Below are positions 1 to 8,848 of a stretch of DNA of 64,000 nucleotides, piece after piece. Position 1 is the stretch's first letter; each line of letters starts with the position of its first letter. The DNA is taken from the NCBI GenBank assembly GCA_910579935.1, contig CAJTVQ010000020.1, positions 1 to 64,000 on the forward strand. The letters run 5' to 3'. The notes beneath the pieces were generated by a model, which was not told where the DNA came from, did no database searches, and saw only the letters and a program-made list of their open reading frames with translations. The DNA is from an uncultured Lachnospiraceae bacterium (GTDB taxonomy: Bacteria; Bacillota; Clostridia; Lachnospirales; Lachnospiraceae). The position numbers and the translations under genes are program-made.

Positions 1-12
1 ACCATGCGGGTT

Positions 13-543
13 TCAGCAGTTGATGCCGTTATTCCGTGAATAATTCAGGTTAAATTTATCATATCTTGCCCTTACAATCTTTCCGTCTTTCGTCTGCACC
101 CCTAAATCAATCAAAAAAGGAACCGGTCTGTCCTCTTCCAATATATACCGCTTAACCCGGTTGTGGGACAGATGAAACCCTTCCGCTCCCCTTTCCATAT
201 CTCTCCTGTTTCCGTTCTCTCCGAACTTCTTACGTTTTACTGACACTCTGCCCTTTTTGCTGACCAGCGCCGTTGCCCTTCCCCCTACAGTCTCTATTTC
301 ACACTGTCTGAAATCTTTCTCCATATATTCCATGATGCGGCATACCATTTCCTCTTTTCCGCAGTTTCTATGGAATACCTGCGTTCCTATATATGCTGTT
401 TCCTGAAATACCAGCCTTCCCTTCACCATAACCGGGCGTACCTTCACTTTCGCGATTCGTTCCCTGTCTCTGGAATTACTCATGACTGCCTGATACAGCC
501 CTTCTCCCAGCATCTCCTCCAGTACCTCTTTCAGCTGCTGCAT
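13..543 (-). pseudogene. truncated class I SAM-dependent methyltransferase family protein (N-terminal part)
   Basis: The 176 residues match, from memory of the family, the N-terminal region of a clostridial methyltransferase that normally continues from a 'KARYDKFRQINRFLEF' type segment into a Rossmann methyltransferase domain. Here the segment reads RARYDKF and then diverges into a short unrelated tail (NLNYSRNNGINC) and a stop. The whole SAM-binding domain is therefore missing from this frame. The bases after the break contain an inverted repeat (TTATTC cgt GAATAA, about positions 28-42), which would fit an inserted element or rearrangement starting here, but the window ends before this can be seen. 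Family assignment is fairly sure; the cause of the break is inference. Confidence 0.6.
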
Positions 544-622
544 ATCCTTCCACTCTCTTCCTGATACAATCTAATCTGACAACGGCTGCCACAACCTGCA
601 GACCATTTTTATACTGACACAA

Positions 623-651
623 ATAGTCATGGTGCAGAACACCATGACTAT
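623..651 (-). terminator. hairpin, probable terminator
   Basis: A perfect 12-bp stem (ATAGTCATGGTG / CACCATGACTAT) with a 5-base loop lies just after the gene at 681-1079. The T-run on the minus strand is weak, so efficiency is uncertain. Confidence 0.5.
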
Positions 652-680
652 ATTTTACTGACTTTAGTCCAAAACTACAA

Positions 681-1079
681 CTAAAACTTTAAAATCCCGT
701 TCCGGTTCCCATGCCGCCGTTTATAAATCTCATAAAAAAGAATGATCTGAACCATATCGGACATCCATTCCCATTTTTCTTTCGGAATTTCCACACCCGG
801 ATTCTCCCTCTCATTCTGTCTCTTTATGTGTTCCATAACACTCTGCGACAGTCTGTACATCTGCCATTTATCCGGATACTCATCGTATATCATACTGCCT
901 TCATAATCCAGCTTATCCAAAATGCCGGCAATAATCTTCTGATATTTCTTGGCTTCCGCCGGATACATCTGCTGTAAGTACTCCAAATCCCTCGTTACCG
1001 TATCTTCCTCCTGATAATAAAGAGGTAAAGGATATGTCATATAAAAGGGTAATACTTTCTGATTATACATAGAAAACAT
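681..1079 (-). CDS. conserved hypothetical protein, 132 aa
   Basis: I do not recognise a named family. The protein is soluble, rich in Tyr, Met and charged residues, has no signal peptide or membrane segment, and looks helical (for example the DLEYLQQMYPAEAKKYQKII stretch near residues 31-50). It has a short conserved-looking N-terminus with Tyr/Pro-rich motifs (LPFYMTYPLPLYYQ, residues 10-23). It is read leftward, ends before a strong hairpin, and is separated from the ATP synthase operon by that operon's terminator, so it is probably its own unit. Function unknown. Confidence 0.6.
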   Translation of the reverse strand: MFSMYNQKVLPFYMTYPLPLYYQEEDTVTRDLEYLQQMYPAEAKKYQKIIAGILDKLDYEGSMIYDEYPDKWQMYRLSQSVMEHIKRQNERENPGVEIPKEKWEWMSDMVQIILFYEIYKRRHGNRNGILKF

Positions 1080-1152
1080 CCTTTACTAACATCACCGATT
1101 TTTATGTTATCATATGCGGAAAACGGGCGGGGGGTTCGCGGGGATCCGTGCA

Positions 1153-1199
1153 TTAAAACAAGACAGCTCCGCACCAGTAAATCTGCGGAACTGTCTTAT
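1153..1199 (-). terminator. terminator of the ATP synthase operon
   Basis: On the minus strand the sequence forms AAGACAGTTCCGCA, a 10-base loop and TGCGGAGCTGTCTT, followed by GTTTTAA. It lies just downstream of atpC and fits an intrinsic terminator. Confidence 0.75.
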
Positions 1200-1252
1200 G
1201 ATCACATCCATATCACATTGCCATAACATCCATAATGCTATGATAACTTATT

Positions 1253-1657
1253 CTACGAAACCGCACTAATGCGGGCAAGCGCCCTCTTTAATGCTGCTTC
1301 CGCACGAAGGATATCCGTTTCCGGCGCCTTGGTACGAAGTCTTTCCTCCGCACGTGCCTTCGCTTCTTCCGCACGTTTCCTGTCAATCTCCTCCGGCCAC
1401 TCGATGATTTCCGCAAGAATCGTTACCTTATCTTCCAGAATCTCCACGAAACCTGCATGCAATGCCGCATTCCGTGCCCTCTCGCTTTCCGAAATTGTCA
1501 GTATTCCGGGATTTACAATGACTGTCATGGGAACGTGGCCCTTATAAATACCCACTTCCCCCTCCGTGGTATTAAATTCCACCATGTTTACGTCACCGTC
1601 ATAGAAAACCCGTTCCGGTGTAATTACTTTTAATCGGAAATTTCTTTCATCTGCCAT
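1253..1657 (-). CDS. atpC: F-type ATP synthase epsilon subunit
   Basis: This 134-residue protein is the epsilon subunit of the F1 central stalk, which couples c-ring rotation to catalysis and can inhibit ATP hydrolysis. The N-terminal beta-sandwich is recognisable from the FRLKVITPERVFYDGDV start, the GEVGIYKGHVPMT stretch (about residues 33-45) and the HAGFVEI segment. The C-terminal helical hairpin (about residues 88-132) is rich in Ala, Glu and Arg. Length is normal for the family. It is the last gene of the operon, 23 bases after atpD. Confidence 0.97.
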   Translation of the reverse strand: MADERNFRLKVITPERVFYDGDVNMVEFNTTEGEVGIYKGHVPMTVIVNPGILTISESERARNAALHAGFVEILEDKVTILAEIIEWPEEIDRKRAEEAKARAEERLRTKAPETDILRAEAALKRALARISAVS

Positions 1658-1680
1658 ATCTCAACCCTGCCCTTTCTGTA

Positions 1681-3087
1681 CTATTTTACACGGGCAAGTA
1701 CATCGTCGATACTTCCTGCATTCAGGAAATAGCTCTCCGGTATGCTGTCATGTTTCCCTTCCAGAATCTCCTTGAATCCGCGGATCGTTTCATTGATCGG
1801 AACATATTTTCCTTCCAGTCCGGTAAACTGTCCTGCAACGAAGAAGGGCTGGGACAGGAATCTCTGTACTTTTCTCGCACGGGACACCACCAGTTTATCT
1901 TCTTCGGAAAGTTCATCCATACCGAGGATGGCAATAATATCCTGCAGTTCCTTATACTTCTGCAAAATCTCCTGTACGCCGCGGGCTACCTGATAGTGCT
2001 CTTCACCGACGATACGCGGGTCAAGGATTCTGGAACTGGATTCCAACGGATCTACTGCCGGATAAATACCTAATTCCACGATGGAACGGGACAGTGTCGT
2101 CGTCGCATCCAGGTGAGCAAACGTAGTTGCCGGAGCAGGGTCCGTCAAGTCATCGGCAGGCACGTATACTGCCTGTACGGATGTGATGGATCCGTTCTTT
2201 GTAGAAGTGATACGCTCCTGCAGCGCACCCATCTCCGTCTGCAGCGTAGGCTGATAACCTACCGCCGAAGGCATACGGCCCAAAAGTGCAGACACTTCGG
2301 AACCTGCCTGTGTGAAGCGGAAAATATTATCAATGAACAGAAGCACATCCTTACCGCCCTTGTCACGGAAATATTCTGCCATGGTCAGTCCCGTAAGACC
2401 AACTCTCATTCTCGCTCCGGGGGGCTCGTTCATCTGTCCGAACACCATCGTTGTTTTGTCGATAACGCCTGATTCCATCATTTCATGGTACAGGTCGTTA
2501 CCTTCCCTCGTTCTCTCGCCTACACCGGTAAATACGGAATATCCGCTGTGCTCGGTAGCAATATTACGGATCAATTCCTGAATCAATACCGTCTTGCCTA
2601 CACCGGCGCCGCCGAACAGACCGATTTTACCGCCCTTTTGGTAAGGGCAAAGCAGGTCAACGACTTTAATACCTGTCTCCAAAAGCTCTGTTGCCGTAGA
2701 CTGTTCCTCAAATGCAGGAGCCGGCCTGTGAATCGGCTCGTGTCCCACATCCGTAGGAGCCGGCTTATTATCAATCGGCTGACCTAACACATTGAAAATT
2801 CTTCCCAGTGTATTCTCGCCGACGGGAACCGTAATCGGCGCACCGGTTGCAACTGCATCCATGCCCCTTACCAAACCGTCGGTGGAACCCATGGCAATAC
2901 ACCTGACAGTGTCATCACCAAGATGCTGCGATACCTCCACAATCAGTTCCCCGCCGTCACTGGTCGGAATTTTGATTGCTTCGTTGATCTCCGGCAGCTC
3001 GCCGCCGGTAAATTTAATATCAAGCACAGCACCGATAATCTGGGTAACTTTACCGACATTACCCATCTCTTTCTTTATCTCTGCCAT
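1681..3087 (-). CDS. atpD: F-type ATP synthase beta subunit
   Basis: Catalytic beta subunit of F1 (468 aa), which binds and converts ADP and phosphate to ATP. The P-loop GGAGVGKT is at residues 159-166, the GERTREGNDLY motif follows near 190, and the ALLGRMPSAVGYQPTL stretch is intact. The catalytic Glu in VGERTREG and the DELSEED-type motif (MDELSEEDKL) near the C-terminus are present. No truncation or odd residue is seen. It lies between atpG and atpC, as in other Firmicutes. Confidence 0.99.
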   Translation of the reverse strand: MAEIKKEMGNVGKVTQIIGAVLDIKFTGGELPEINEAIKIPTSDGGELIVEVSQHLGDDTVRCIAMGSTDGLVRGMDAVATGAPITVPVGENTLGRIFNVLGQPIDNKPAPTDVGHEPIHRPAPAFEEQSTATELLETGIKVVDLLCPYQKGGKIGLFGGAGVGKTVLIQELIRNIATEHSGYSVFTGVGERTREGNDLYHEMMESGVIDKTTMVFGQMNEPPGARMRVGLTGLTMAEYFRDKGGKDVLLFIDNIFRFTQAGSEVSALLGRMPSAVGYQPTLQTEMGALQERITSTKNGSITSVQAVYVPADDLTDPAPATTFAHLDATTTLSRSIVELGIYPAVDPLESSSRILDPRIVGEEHYQVARGVQEILQKYKELQDIIAILGMDELSEEDKLVVSRARKVQRFLSQPFFVAGQFTGLEGKYVPINETIRGFKEILEGKHDSIPESYFLNAGSIDDVLARVK

Positions 3088-3189
3088 CTCTTCTTCCCTG
3101 TTACCTTTCTCATTATTTGTTACCGCTCACTTTGTGACCGGCAACACGCTTTGCGATACACACACCATGCGCATTCTGCTGCTGAAACC

Positions 3190-4065
3190 TTACATAGAAA
3201 TTGCATTTGCGCCGGCAATAATCTCCGTCAGCTCCTGCGTGATGGAGCCCTGTCTAGCCCTGTTATACATCAGGGTCAGATGGTCTATCATCTCTTCCGC
3301 ATTGCTGGTTGCCGAATCCATCGCCTGCATTCTCGCACCGTTCTCGCTGGCTACCGATTCTACCAGACCGCCGAATATCAGACTCGTCACATATTTAGGA
3401 ATGATCAGATCCAACGCAGCATCGTCTTCCGGCTCGAAGTTCATCGGCGCAGCGCTTTTTGACGCGTCTTCCGCTCCATTTTTGCCTGCCTTATCCTCCA
3501 ATTCCACCGGAAGCAGTTTCAACAGAGTAGGCACATGCACTACCGTATTTTTAAATCCGGTATAAGCCAAATATATTTCACCGATTTCTCCATTTACAAA
3601 ATCGTCCAGTACCTTCTTGCTCACTTCCATCGCATCGGAATACAGCGGCTCTTCCACAATATCGGAATAATCTTCCCGAATGCTGTAACCCCGCCGCTGG
3701 AAAGTCTCCCTTCCCTTCTTACCGATGACATAAATCTCCACATCCTCTTTCTTAAAGTCACCCTGCGTGATCAGTTTTGTCACATTGGAGTTGTAGCCTC
3801 CGGCAAGTCCTCTGTTGGAAGTAATGACGATAATCCCTTTCTTGGAAGAATCGCCCGCCTTTAAATACGGATGATTGATATTTCCCGCTTTGGCAAGCAT
3901 GGAAACCACGGTCTCGTACATGCAGTTAAAATATTCCTTGGACTGCTCTGCACGCTGCTTTGCCTTTTGCAGCTTAACGGTAGAAACAAGTTTCATGGCT
4001 TTGGTAATCTGCTGCGTACTCTGGATACTGCCTCTACGCCTTTTTATATCTCTCATTGAAGCCAT
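3190..4065 (-). CDS. atpG: F-type ATP synthase gamma subunit
   Basis: The gamma subunit (291 aa) forms the rotor shaft of F1. The N-terminus MASMRDIKRRRGSIQSTQQI and the C-terminal stretch with MIDHLTLMYNRARQGSITQE and LTEIIAGANAI are diagnostic. The central part holds the VITSNRGLAGGYNSNV motif (about residues 80-95). A short acidic insert near residues 195-215 (GAEDASKSAAPMNFEPEDDA) is variable in the family. The gap to atpD is about 100 bases, the largest inside the operon apart from that around atpE. Confidence 0.98.
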   Translation of the reverse strand: MASMRDIKRRRGSIQSTQQITKAMKLVSTVKLQKAKQRAEQSKEYFNCMYETVVSMLAKAGNINHPYLKAGDSSKKGIIVITSNRGLAGGYNSNVTKLITQGDFKKEDVEIYVIGKKGRETFQRRGYSIREDYSDIVEEPLYSDAMEVSKKVLDDFVNGEIGEIYLAYTGFKNTVVHVPTLLKLLPVELEDKAGKNGAEDASKSAAPMNFEPEDDAALDLIIPKYVTSLIFGGLVESVASENGARMQAMDSATSNAEEMIDHLTLMYNRARQGSITQELTEIIAGANAISM

Positions 4066-4096
4066 AACCGTTACCTATCCTTCCATTCTAATCCTC

Positions 4097-5608
4097 TTAT
4101 GATTTCTTAAACTGCGCCTTGAATTCCCCAATCGCCTTCTTCAAAGCTTCATCCGTCGTGTCGGAAATCTGTTTTTCCGCTGCGATGGAATTAGGAATAT
4201 CCGCATATTTTGTATCCAGGAACTCGAAGAACTCTTTCTCAAAACGGGTAATGTCTTCCACCGGAATATCCAGCAGGTACTTATTCGTTACCGCGTAAAT
4301 AATGATAACCTGATACTGTACCGGCATCGGCTGATACTGCGGCTGTTTTAATACTTCTTTAATCCGTTCGCCCTGTGCCAGCTTCTCTTTCGTATCGGCA
4401 TCCAATTCGGAACCGAACTGGGAGAAAGCAGCCAGTTCTCTATACTGTGCCAGCTCCGTACGAATCGGGGCTGCGATTTTCTTCATTGCCTTGATCTGAG
4501 CCGCACCACCTACACGGGACACGGAAAGTCCGGCATTTACGGCAGGACGGAAACCGGAATTAAACATTTCCGTCTCCAGGTAAATCTGGCCGTCTGTAAT
4601 AGAGATTACGTTGGTCGGAATGTATGCGGATACGTCGCCCGCCTGTGTCTCGATGATCGGAAGCGCCGTCAGAGAACCTCCACCGTATTCATCGCTCATG
4701 CGCGCCGCTCTTTCCAGCAGTCTGGAATGCAGGTAGAATACGTCACCGGGATATGCTTCACGCCCGGGGGGTCTTTTTAACAGCAGTGAGAGTGTACGGT
4801 ATGCCGTAGCATGTTTGCTCAGATCATCGTAAATTACCAATACATCCTCGCCGTTTTCCATCCATTCTTCTCCGATTGCACAGCCCGAATAAGGAGCAAT
4901 GTACTGTAGCGGAGCAAGTTCGCTGGCGGTAGCCGCTACGATGGTTGTATAAGCCATAGCGCCGTATTCTTCCAGCGTCTTAACAATGGTGGCAACCGTG
5001 GAAGCCTTCTGTCCTATGGCAACATAGATACATTTCACTCCCTGTCCCTTCTGGTTGATGATCGTATCGATGGCAATCGCCGTCTTACCGGTCTGTCTGT
5101 CGCCGATGATCAGCTCCCTCTGTCCCCTTCCGATGGGAACCATGGAGTCGATTGCCTTGATACCTGTCTGTAACGGTGTATCTACGGATTTTCTCGTGAT
5201 AACGCCGGATGCAACTCTCTCTATCTTGCGGTATTTATCTGTTTGAATGGGTCCTTTTCCGTCAATCGGCTGACCAAGAGCATTTACTACACGTCCCAGC
5301 ATTACATCGCCTACCGGAACCTCAACCACACGGCCCGTAGTCTTTACGGTATCGCCTTCATTGATATTCTTATGGCTTCCGAGAAGAACTGCACCTACGT
5401 TGTCCTCCTCCAGATTGAGCACCATGCCGTAAACTTCACCGGGGAACTCTAATAATTCTCCCTGCATGGCATTCTCAAGTCCATGTACGCGGGCAATACC
5501 ATCCGCAACCTGAATTACCGTACCCACATCGGATACTTCCAGTTCAGACGCATATCTCTTGATCTGATCCTTAATGACAGAACTTATTTCTTCCGGTCTT
5601 AAATTCAT
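4097..5608 (-). CDS. atpA: F-type ATP synthase alpha subunit
   Basis: Non-catalytic nucleotide-binding alpha subunit of F1 (503 aa). The P-loop GDRQTGKT is at residues 169-176, preceded by the alpha-specific GRGQRELIIGD. The N-terminus MNLRPEEISSVIKDQIKRY and the signature PAVNAGLSVSRVGGAAQ near residue 370 are typical. Length and order are normal; it follows atpH by 25 bases. Confidence 0.99.
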   Translation of the reverse strand: MNLRPEEISSVIKDQIKRYASELEVSDVGTVIQVADGIARVHGLENAMQGELLEFPGEVYGMVLNLEEDNVGAVLLGSHKNINEGDTVKTTGRVVEVPVGDVMLGRVVNALGQPIDGKGPIQTDKYRKIERVASGVITRKSVDTPLQTGIKAIDSMVPIGRGQRELIIGDRQTGKTAIAIDTIINQKGQGVKCIYVAIGQKASTVATIVKTLEEYGAMAYTTIVAATASELAPLQYIAPYSGCAIGEEWMENGEDVLVIYDDLSKHATAYRTLSLLLKRPPGREAYPGDVFYLHSRLLERAARMSDEYGGGSLTALPIIETQAGDVSAYIPTNVISITDGQIYLETEMFNSGFRPAVNAGLSVSRVGGAAQIKAMKKIAAPIRTELAQYRELAAFSQFGSELDADTKEKLAQGERIKEVLKQPQYQPMPVQYQVIIIYAVTNKYLLDIPVEDITRFEKEFFEFLDTKYADIPNSIAAEKQISDTTDEALKKAIGEFKAQFKKS

Positions 5609-5633
5609 GGATCTGTACGCACCTTTCTTATTT

Positions 5634-6182
5634 TTATGACAGCTGAATCTTTATCAACTGTCTTGTAAGTTCATTTAACCTTGTTTTTATACTGCTGTCC
5701 ACCACACGGTCTCCGATTCGGATGACCATGCCGCCGATCAGACTCTCGTCCACGGCATAATGCATTTCCATCTTCTTATAGGATGTGGTCTGAAGCAGTT
5801 TCTGCTCTACTTCCGCTTTCTGCTCCTCACGAAGCGGTGCCGCCGTCGTCACATAAGCGATACCGATACCTTTGTATCTCTTTACTTCCGTTAAGAAATA
5901 TTCCAATATCCCATCGATCTCACCATAGCGGTCTTTTGTCACGATTAACGTAAGAAAACCTGTCAGTTCATCCGAAATACGGCCTTTCAGCACATTCTGA
6001 AGCACCTGTATCTTCTCTTCCTTCAGAATCTTCGGATGATTCATGAGTTTACCGAATTCCTTATTCTGTGCAAAAACTTCCTGCAGCCGGGTAATTTCCT
6101 CCATGAACACATCGACCTGGTTCTCTTCCACGGCAAGCTCGAATAAAGCTTCTCCATATGTTTTTGAAACTAGCTTAGCCAT
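5634..6182 (-). CDS. atpH: F-type ATP synthase delta subunit
   Basis: The delta subunit (182 aa) sits on top of F1 and connects it to the b-subunit stator. The YGEALFELAVEENQ start, the LMNHPKILKEEKIQVL stretch and the C-terminal IGGMVIRIGDRVVDSSIKTR motif identify it. The start overlaps the end of atpF by 13 bases (6170-6182), which suggests translational coupling. Confidence 0.97.
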   Translation of the reverse strand: MAKLVSKTYGEALFELAVEENQVDVFMEEITRLQEVFAQNKEFGKLMNHPKILKEEKIQVLQNVLKGRISDELTGFLTLIVTKDRYGEIDGILEYFLTEVKRYKGIGIAYVTTAAPLREEQKAEVEQKLLQTTSYKKMEMHYAVDESLIGGMVIRIGDRVVDSSIKTRLNELTRQLIKIQLS

Positions 6183-6730
6183 GTGCTTTCACCTATTTCT
6201 TTCAATGTCTCATCAACCAGACTGTCACGGACAGCCGTATCAATGGAAGAATTTACCACTTTTCCTGCCATCATGGACGCTATCACTATCATCTCGCGCT
6301 TCATGTCATCGACAGCTTTCTTCTTCTCAAGTTCTGCTTCCACCTTTGCCCGCTCAATAATCCTTGCCGCTTCTTCTTTTGCTTCCGCAACAATCTTATT
6401 TTCATTGGCAAGCGCTTTTTTTCTCGCATCACTTAAGATAGCTTCCGCTTCTTTATCGATATTCCTGATTTTGGATTCATAGTCCGCTTTCAGCTTCGCC
6501 GCATTCTCCATATCCTGTGCAGCGCTGTCCAGCTCACCCTTAATCTTATCCTGACGCTTCTGCATCATATCCCTTACCGGATTGAACAGAAGTTTTGACG
6601 CGATCAGGAACAGGGCGAATACAGCTATGATCATAAGCCCCGCATCCGCTATCAGCTGGAGGTCCAGATCAAATAATCTCGGCTCCATCTCGGCGGCAGC
6701 CAACATAAATCCCGTGCCTAATATATTCAA
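6170..6730 (-). CDS. atpF: F-type ATP synthase b subunit
   Basis: The b subunit (186 aa) is the membrane-anchored stator arm. One hydrophobic helix (about residues 25-48, LIADAGLMIIAVFALFLIAS) is followed by PVRDMMQKRQDKIKGELDSA and a long charged coiled coil to about residue 150. The extension before the membrane helix includes an acidic stretch (EMEPRLFDLDLQ), which is common in clostridial b subunits. It precedes and overlaps atpH. Confidence 0.96.
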   Translation of the reverse strand: MNILGTGFMLAAAEMEPRLFDLDLQLIADAGLMIIAVFALFLIASKLLFNPVRDMMQKRQDKIKGELDSAAQDMENAAKLKADYESKIRNIDKEAEAILSDARKKALANENKIVAEAKEEAARIIERAKVEAELEKKKAVDDMKREMIVIASMMAGKVVNSSIDTAVRDSLVDETLKEIGESTWLS

Positions 6731-6787
6731 GACGTAAGCCTCCCTTCCCTAAAACTTTTGTTTTCCATATATCATCCAAAAAGTCTC

Positions 6788-7042
6788 TTAAGGTACAAGA
6801 GGTTTTACGAATAAGAGCAGCATGGCAATAAGCAGACCATACAGACCCGTTGTCTCGGCAACTGCCTGCCCCAAAAGCATCGTAGAAGTAACGTCGGATT
6901 TTGCACCCGGATTTCTTCCTACCGCTGCTGCCGCGTGTCCTGCCGCAATACCCTGACCTACACCAGGACCAATACCTGCGATAACCGCAAGACCTGCTCC
7001 GATTGCTGAACAACCTAATATAAAGTTCGTGTTAAATTCCAT
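6788..7042 (-). CDS. atpE: F-type ATP synthase c subunit, sodium-binding type signature
   Basis: The 84-residue c subunit is a two-helix hairpin that forms the rotor ring. Helix 1 carries GIGPGVGQG with Pro26 and Gln30; helix 2 carries GQAVAETTG with Val61, the ion-carrying Glu63 and Thr64-Thr65. With a two-residue offset this equals the Gln32, Val63, Glu65, Ser66, Thr67 set that coordinates sodium in the Ilyobacter tartaricus ring, Ser being replaced by Thr. By that established signature the enzyme is probably sodium-coupled; this is inference. The gene has a strong GGAGG ribosome-binding site, as expected for a subunit needed in many copies. Confidence 0.97.
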   Translation of the reverse strand: MEFNTNFILGCSAIGAGLAVIAGIGPGVGQGIAAGHAAAAVGRNPGAKSDVTSTMLLGQAVAETTGLYGLLIAMLLLFVKPLVP

Positions 7043-7117
7043 TGTTGATTCCTCCTTGGATTAAAAAGTGATTATTAAATATTCTTTATTCAATTGTTTA
7101 CTTAAGTCAGACAATTA

Positions 7118-7837
7118 TCATTCCGTAGTACATGCATCTGCAATATAGGTCATCGTCAGCATACAGAATACATAAGTCTGAATCGCCCCCGAGAACAAGT
7201 CAAAGTATACATGAAGCGCTCCCGGCCAGACATATGCAATCTTAGAAAGCAGACCATAAACCAGCGCCATCATTACCACACCCGACAGAATATTGGCAAA
7301 CAGACGCAGCGACAATGAAATCGGTACGGCAATGTCACCGATCACATTGATCGGCGCCCATATCGGCCACGGATCACACAGTCCTTTAATGACTCCCTTC
7401 ACCTTCTGATGCTTGAACTTGTTGAAATGAATCGTCACAAAGGTCATAATGCCGAGTGCAAAGGTCACTCCATAATCGGCAGTTGGCGGGCGCAGCCCGA
7501 AGAGACCCGAAATGTTGCTCAGTAAGATAAATATGAATATCGTACCGATATAGTTGCGGAAGCTAACGGCATATTTTCCCATTACTCCTCCAACCATATT
7601 ATCCAGCATCTCCACTACCAGCTCCACAATGTTTTGGAATGTACCAGGGACCTCGGATGCATGTTTGACCACCCGGTTTGCTGCAATACAGAAACCAATA
7701 ATAACCAGCATGACGATCAGCACACATACATGTGTGGTTGTTATCCATACGGTCTGACCAAACAGCTCATACGAAAATACGCCATGAACCATAAAATCAA
7801 TATCAGCCGCCGAGGATAACAAAATTCCCTGTTCCAT
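7118..7837 (-). CDS. atpB: F-type ATP synthase a subunit
   Basis: Membrane-embedded stator subunit a (239 aa) that provides the ion channels facing the c ring. Five to six hydrophobic segments are visible. The essential arginine is Arg178 in SLRLFANILSG, and the next helix carries the expected DLFSGAIQTYVFCMLTMTYI motif. It is the first structural Fo gene after the two accessory genes atpZ and atpI. Confidence 0.97.
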   Translation of the reverse strand: MEQGILLSSAADIDFMVHGVFSYELFGQTVWITTTHVCVLIVMLVIIGFCIAANRVVKHASEVPGTFQNIVELVVEMLDNMVGGVMGKYAVSFRNYIGTIFIFILLSNISGLFGLRPPTADYGVTFALGIMTFVTIHFNKFKHQKVKGVIKGLCDPWPIWAPINVIGDIAVPISLSLRLFANILSGVVMMALVYGLLSKIAYVWPGALHVYFDLFSGAIQTYVFCMLTMTYIADACTTE

Positions 7838-7857
7838 ATTCTCACCTCCTCCTTATA

Positions 7858-8331
7858 TTAGTTATTTATGTTACCTAATACTTTATGAGTAAACGGCTGT
7901 ATATAAGCCGCTACTTTCAATCCCATCAGCCCCAGAAAAGCCGCAAGCGGATTGGCAAAACCGCTGACCATGATACATGCCATCACCGCCACGATCACCA
8001 GATAGCGGATGATATTATGCTTTGTCATCATCTTCACGGCAGTATCCCTTGCAAAATCCAAAGCCCTGTCCAAAGCCCACCACATATGTACGCCTGCCGC
8101 CACCGCCAGCAACGTTCCCATCCAAAGTCCGAGACTATACCCGGCCCTGTCCGAAACAAACCAGATTCCCACGGCCTGACACAGTAAGCCCCATACCATG
8201 ATGCCTATGGACAATTCCAATAACGTCCGATCCGGTTTCTTCCCCGAACCCTTTCCTTCTTTCCGTTCTTCTCCGGTTGTATCATTCATTTTCTCGTTTT
8301 CCCTTACTTCCTTAGCTTCGCCTGCTTCCAC
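7858..8331 (-). CDS. atpI: ATP synthase subunit I family protein
   Basis: This 157-residue protein has a charged N-terminal region (residues 1-35) and four hydrophobic segments (about 38-58, 66-86, 106-126, 130-145), the usual arrangement of AtpI, which assists c-ring assembly or stability. The first codon is GTG and overlaps the end of the upstream gene by 20 bases. An ATG at 8289 with an AAGGGAAAA stretch upstream is an alternative start that would remove the first 14 residues. Position at the head of the atp operon supports the call. Confidence 0.8.
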   Translation of the reverse strand: MEAGEAKEVRENEKMNDTTGEERKEGKGSGKKPDRTLLELSIGIMVWGLLCQAVGIWFVSDRAGYSLGLWMGTLLAVAAGVHMWWALDRALDFARDTAVKMMTKHNIIRYLVIVAVMACIMVSGFANPLAAFLGLMGLKVAAYIQPFTHKVLGNINN

Positions 8332-8605
8332 GCCGGGTATCCCTTTCGTTTTTCATACTGTATATCCTCTTTGCAAAGATATATACATTGCGGAATCCTG
8401 CCATGGCTCCCACAAAAAATAAAATCACCATCCAAAACGAAGTATCAAACCTCCGGTCCAGATAGATGCCAAGAAAGGAGCAGAGAAAAATCGGCACCAG
8501 CATATTGATTCCAAACTGCGTGATCATTGTCAACGCATGGTATACACTTTTTCCGTATTTCACTTCCGCCTCCATGCTTTTTTGTAAACCGCTTTTATGA
8601 CCCAA
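8312..8605 (-). CDS. atpZ: AtpZ/AtpI-like small membrane protein
   Basis: This 97-residue protein has two hydrophobic helices (about residues 27-47 and 58-76) joined by a short loop with the YLDRRFDTSFW motif, as in the AtpZ family encoded first in many clostridial atp operons. AtpZ and AtpI are proposed to act together, possibly in ion transport or ring assembly. The start is a TTG codon placed 6 bases after an AGGGTGA ribosome-binding site; a Met at residue 11 is the alternative. It is the promoter-proximal gene of the operon. Confidence 0.75.
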   Translation of the reverse strand: MGHKSGLQKSMEAEVKYGKSVYHALTMITQFGINMLVPIFLCSFLGIYLDRRFDTSFWMVILFFVGAMAGFRNVYIFAKRIYSMKNERDTRRGSRRS

Positions 8606-8621
8606 AAATAATCACCCTATA

Positions 8622-8650
8622 ATTATACCCATTTTTTAGCACAATGTCTA
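8622..8650 (-). promoter_or_regulatory. promoter of the ATP synthase operon
   Basis: On the minus strand TAGACA (8650-8645), a 17-base spacer and TATAAT (8627-8622) form a good sigma-A promoter just upstream of atpZ. Confidence 0.65.
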
Positions 8651-8759
8651 GCATTACAAAATAAAAAACAAGTTTTTGTCAAAAAATACGATTAAACATT
8701 ACCGCAAATTTATTCAGTTCTCTCCGTTTTTTAATCGACCATAAATGCCAAATTAATCA

Positions 8760-8788
8760 TTGACTTTTCTTTTTCCCAATAGTAGTAT
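8760..8788 (+). promoter_or_regulatory. promoter of the DUF402 gene
   Basis: TTGACT at 8760-8765 and TAGTAT at 8783-8788 are separated by 17 bases and lie upstream of the gene starting at 8849. Confidence 0.55.
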
Positions 8789-8848
8789 GTGGTCATACCC
8801 ATTTTCAAACACCAAACACTGCACTGCAGTACAGAAATGAGGATGAAT

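Noticed and set aside
2792..3565. Plus-strand open frame of 257 codons
   Set aside because: It is antisense to atpD and atpG and Ser/Pro-rich, a typical shadow of conserved genes.
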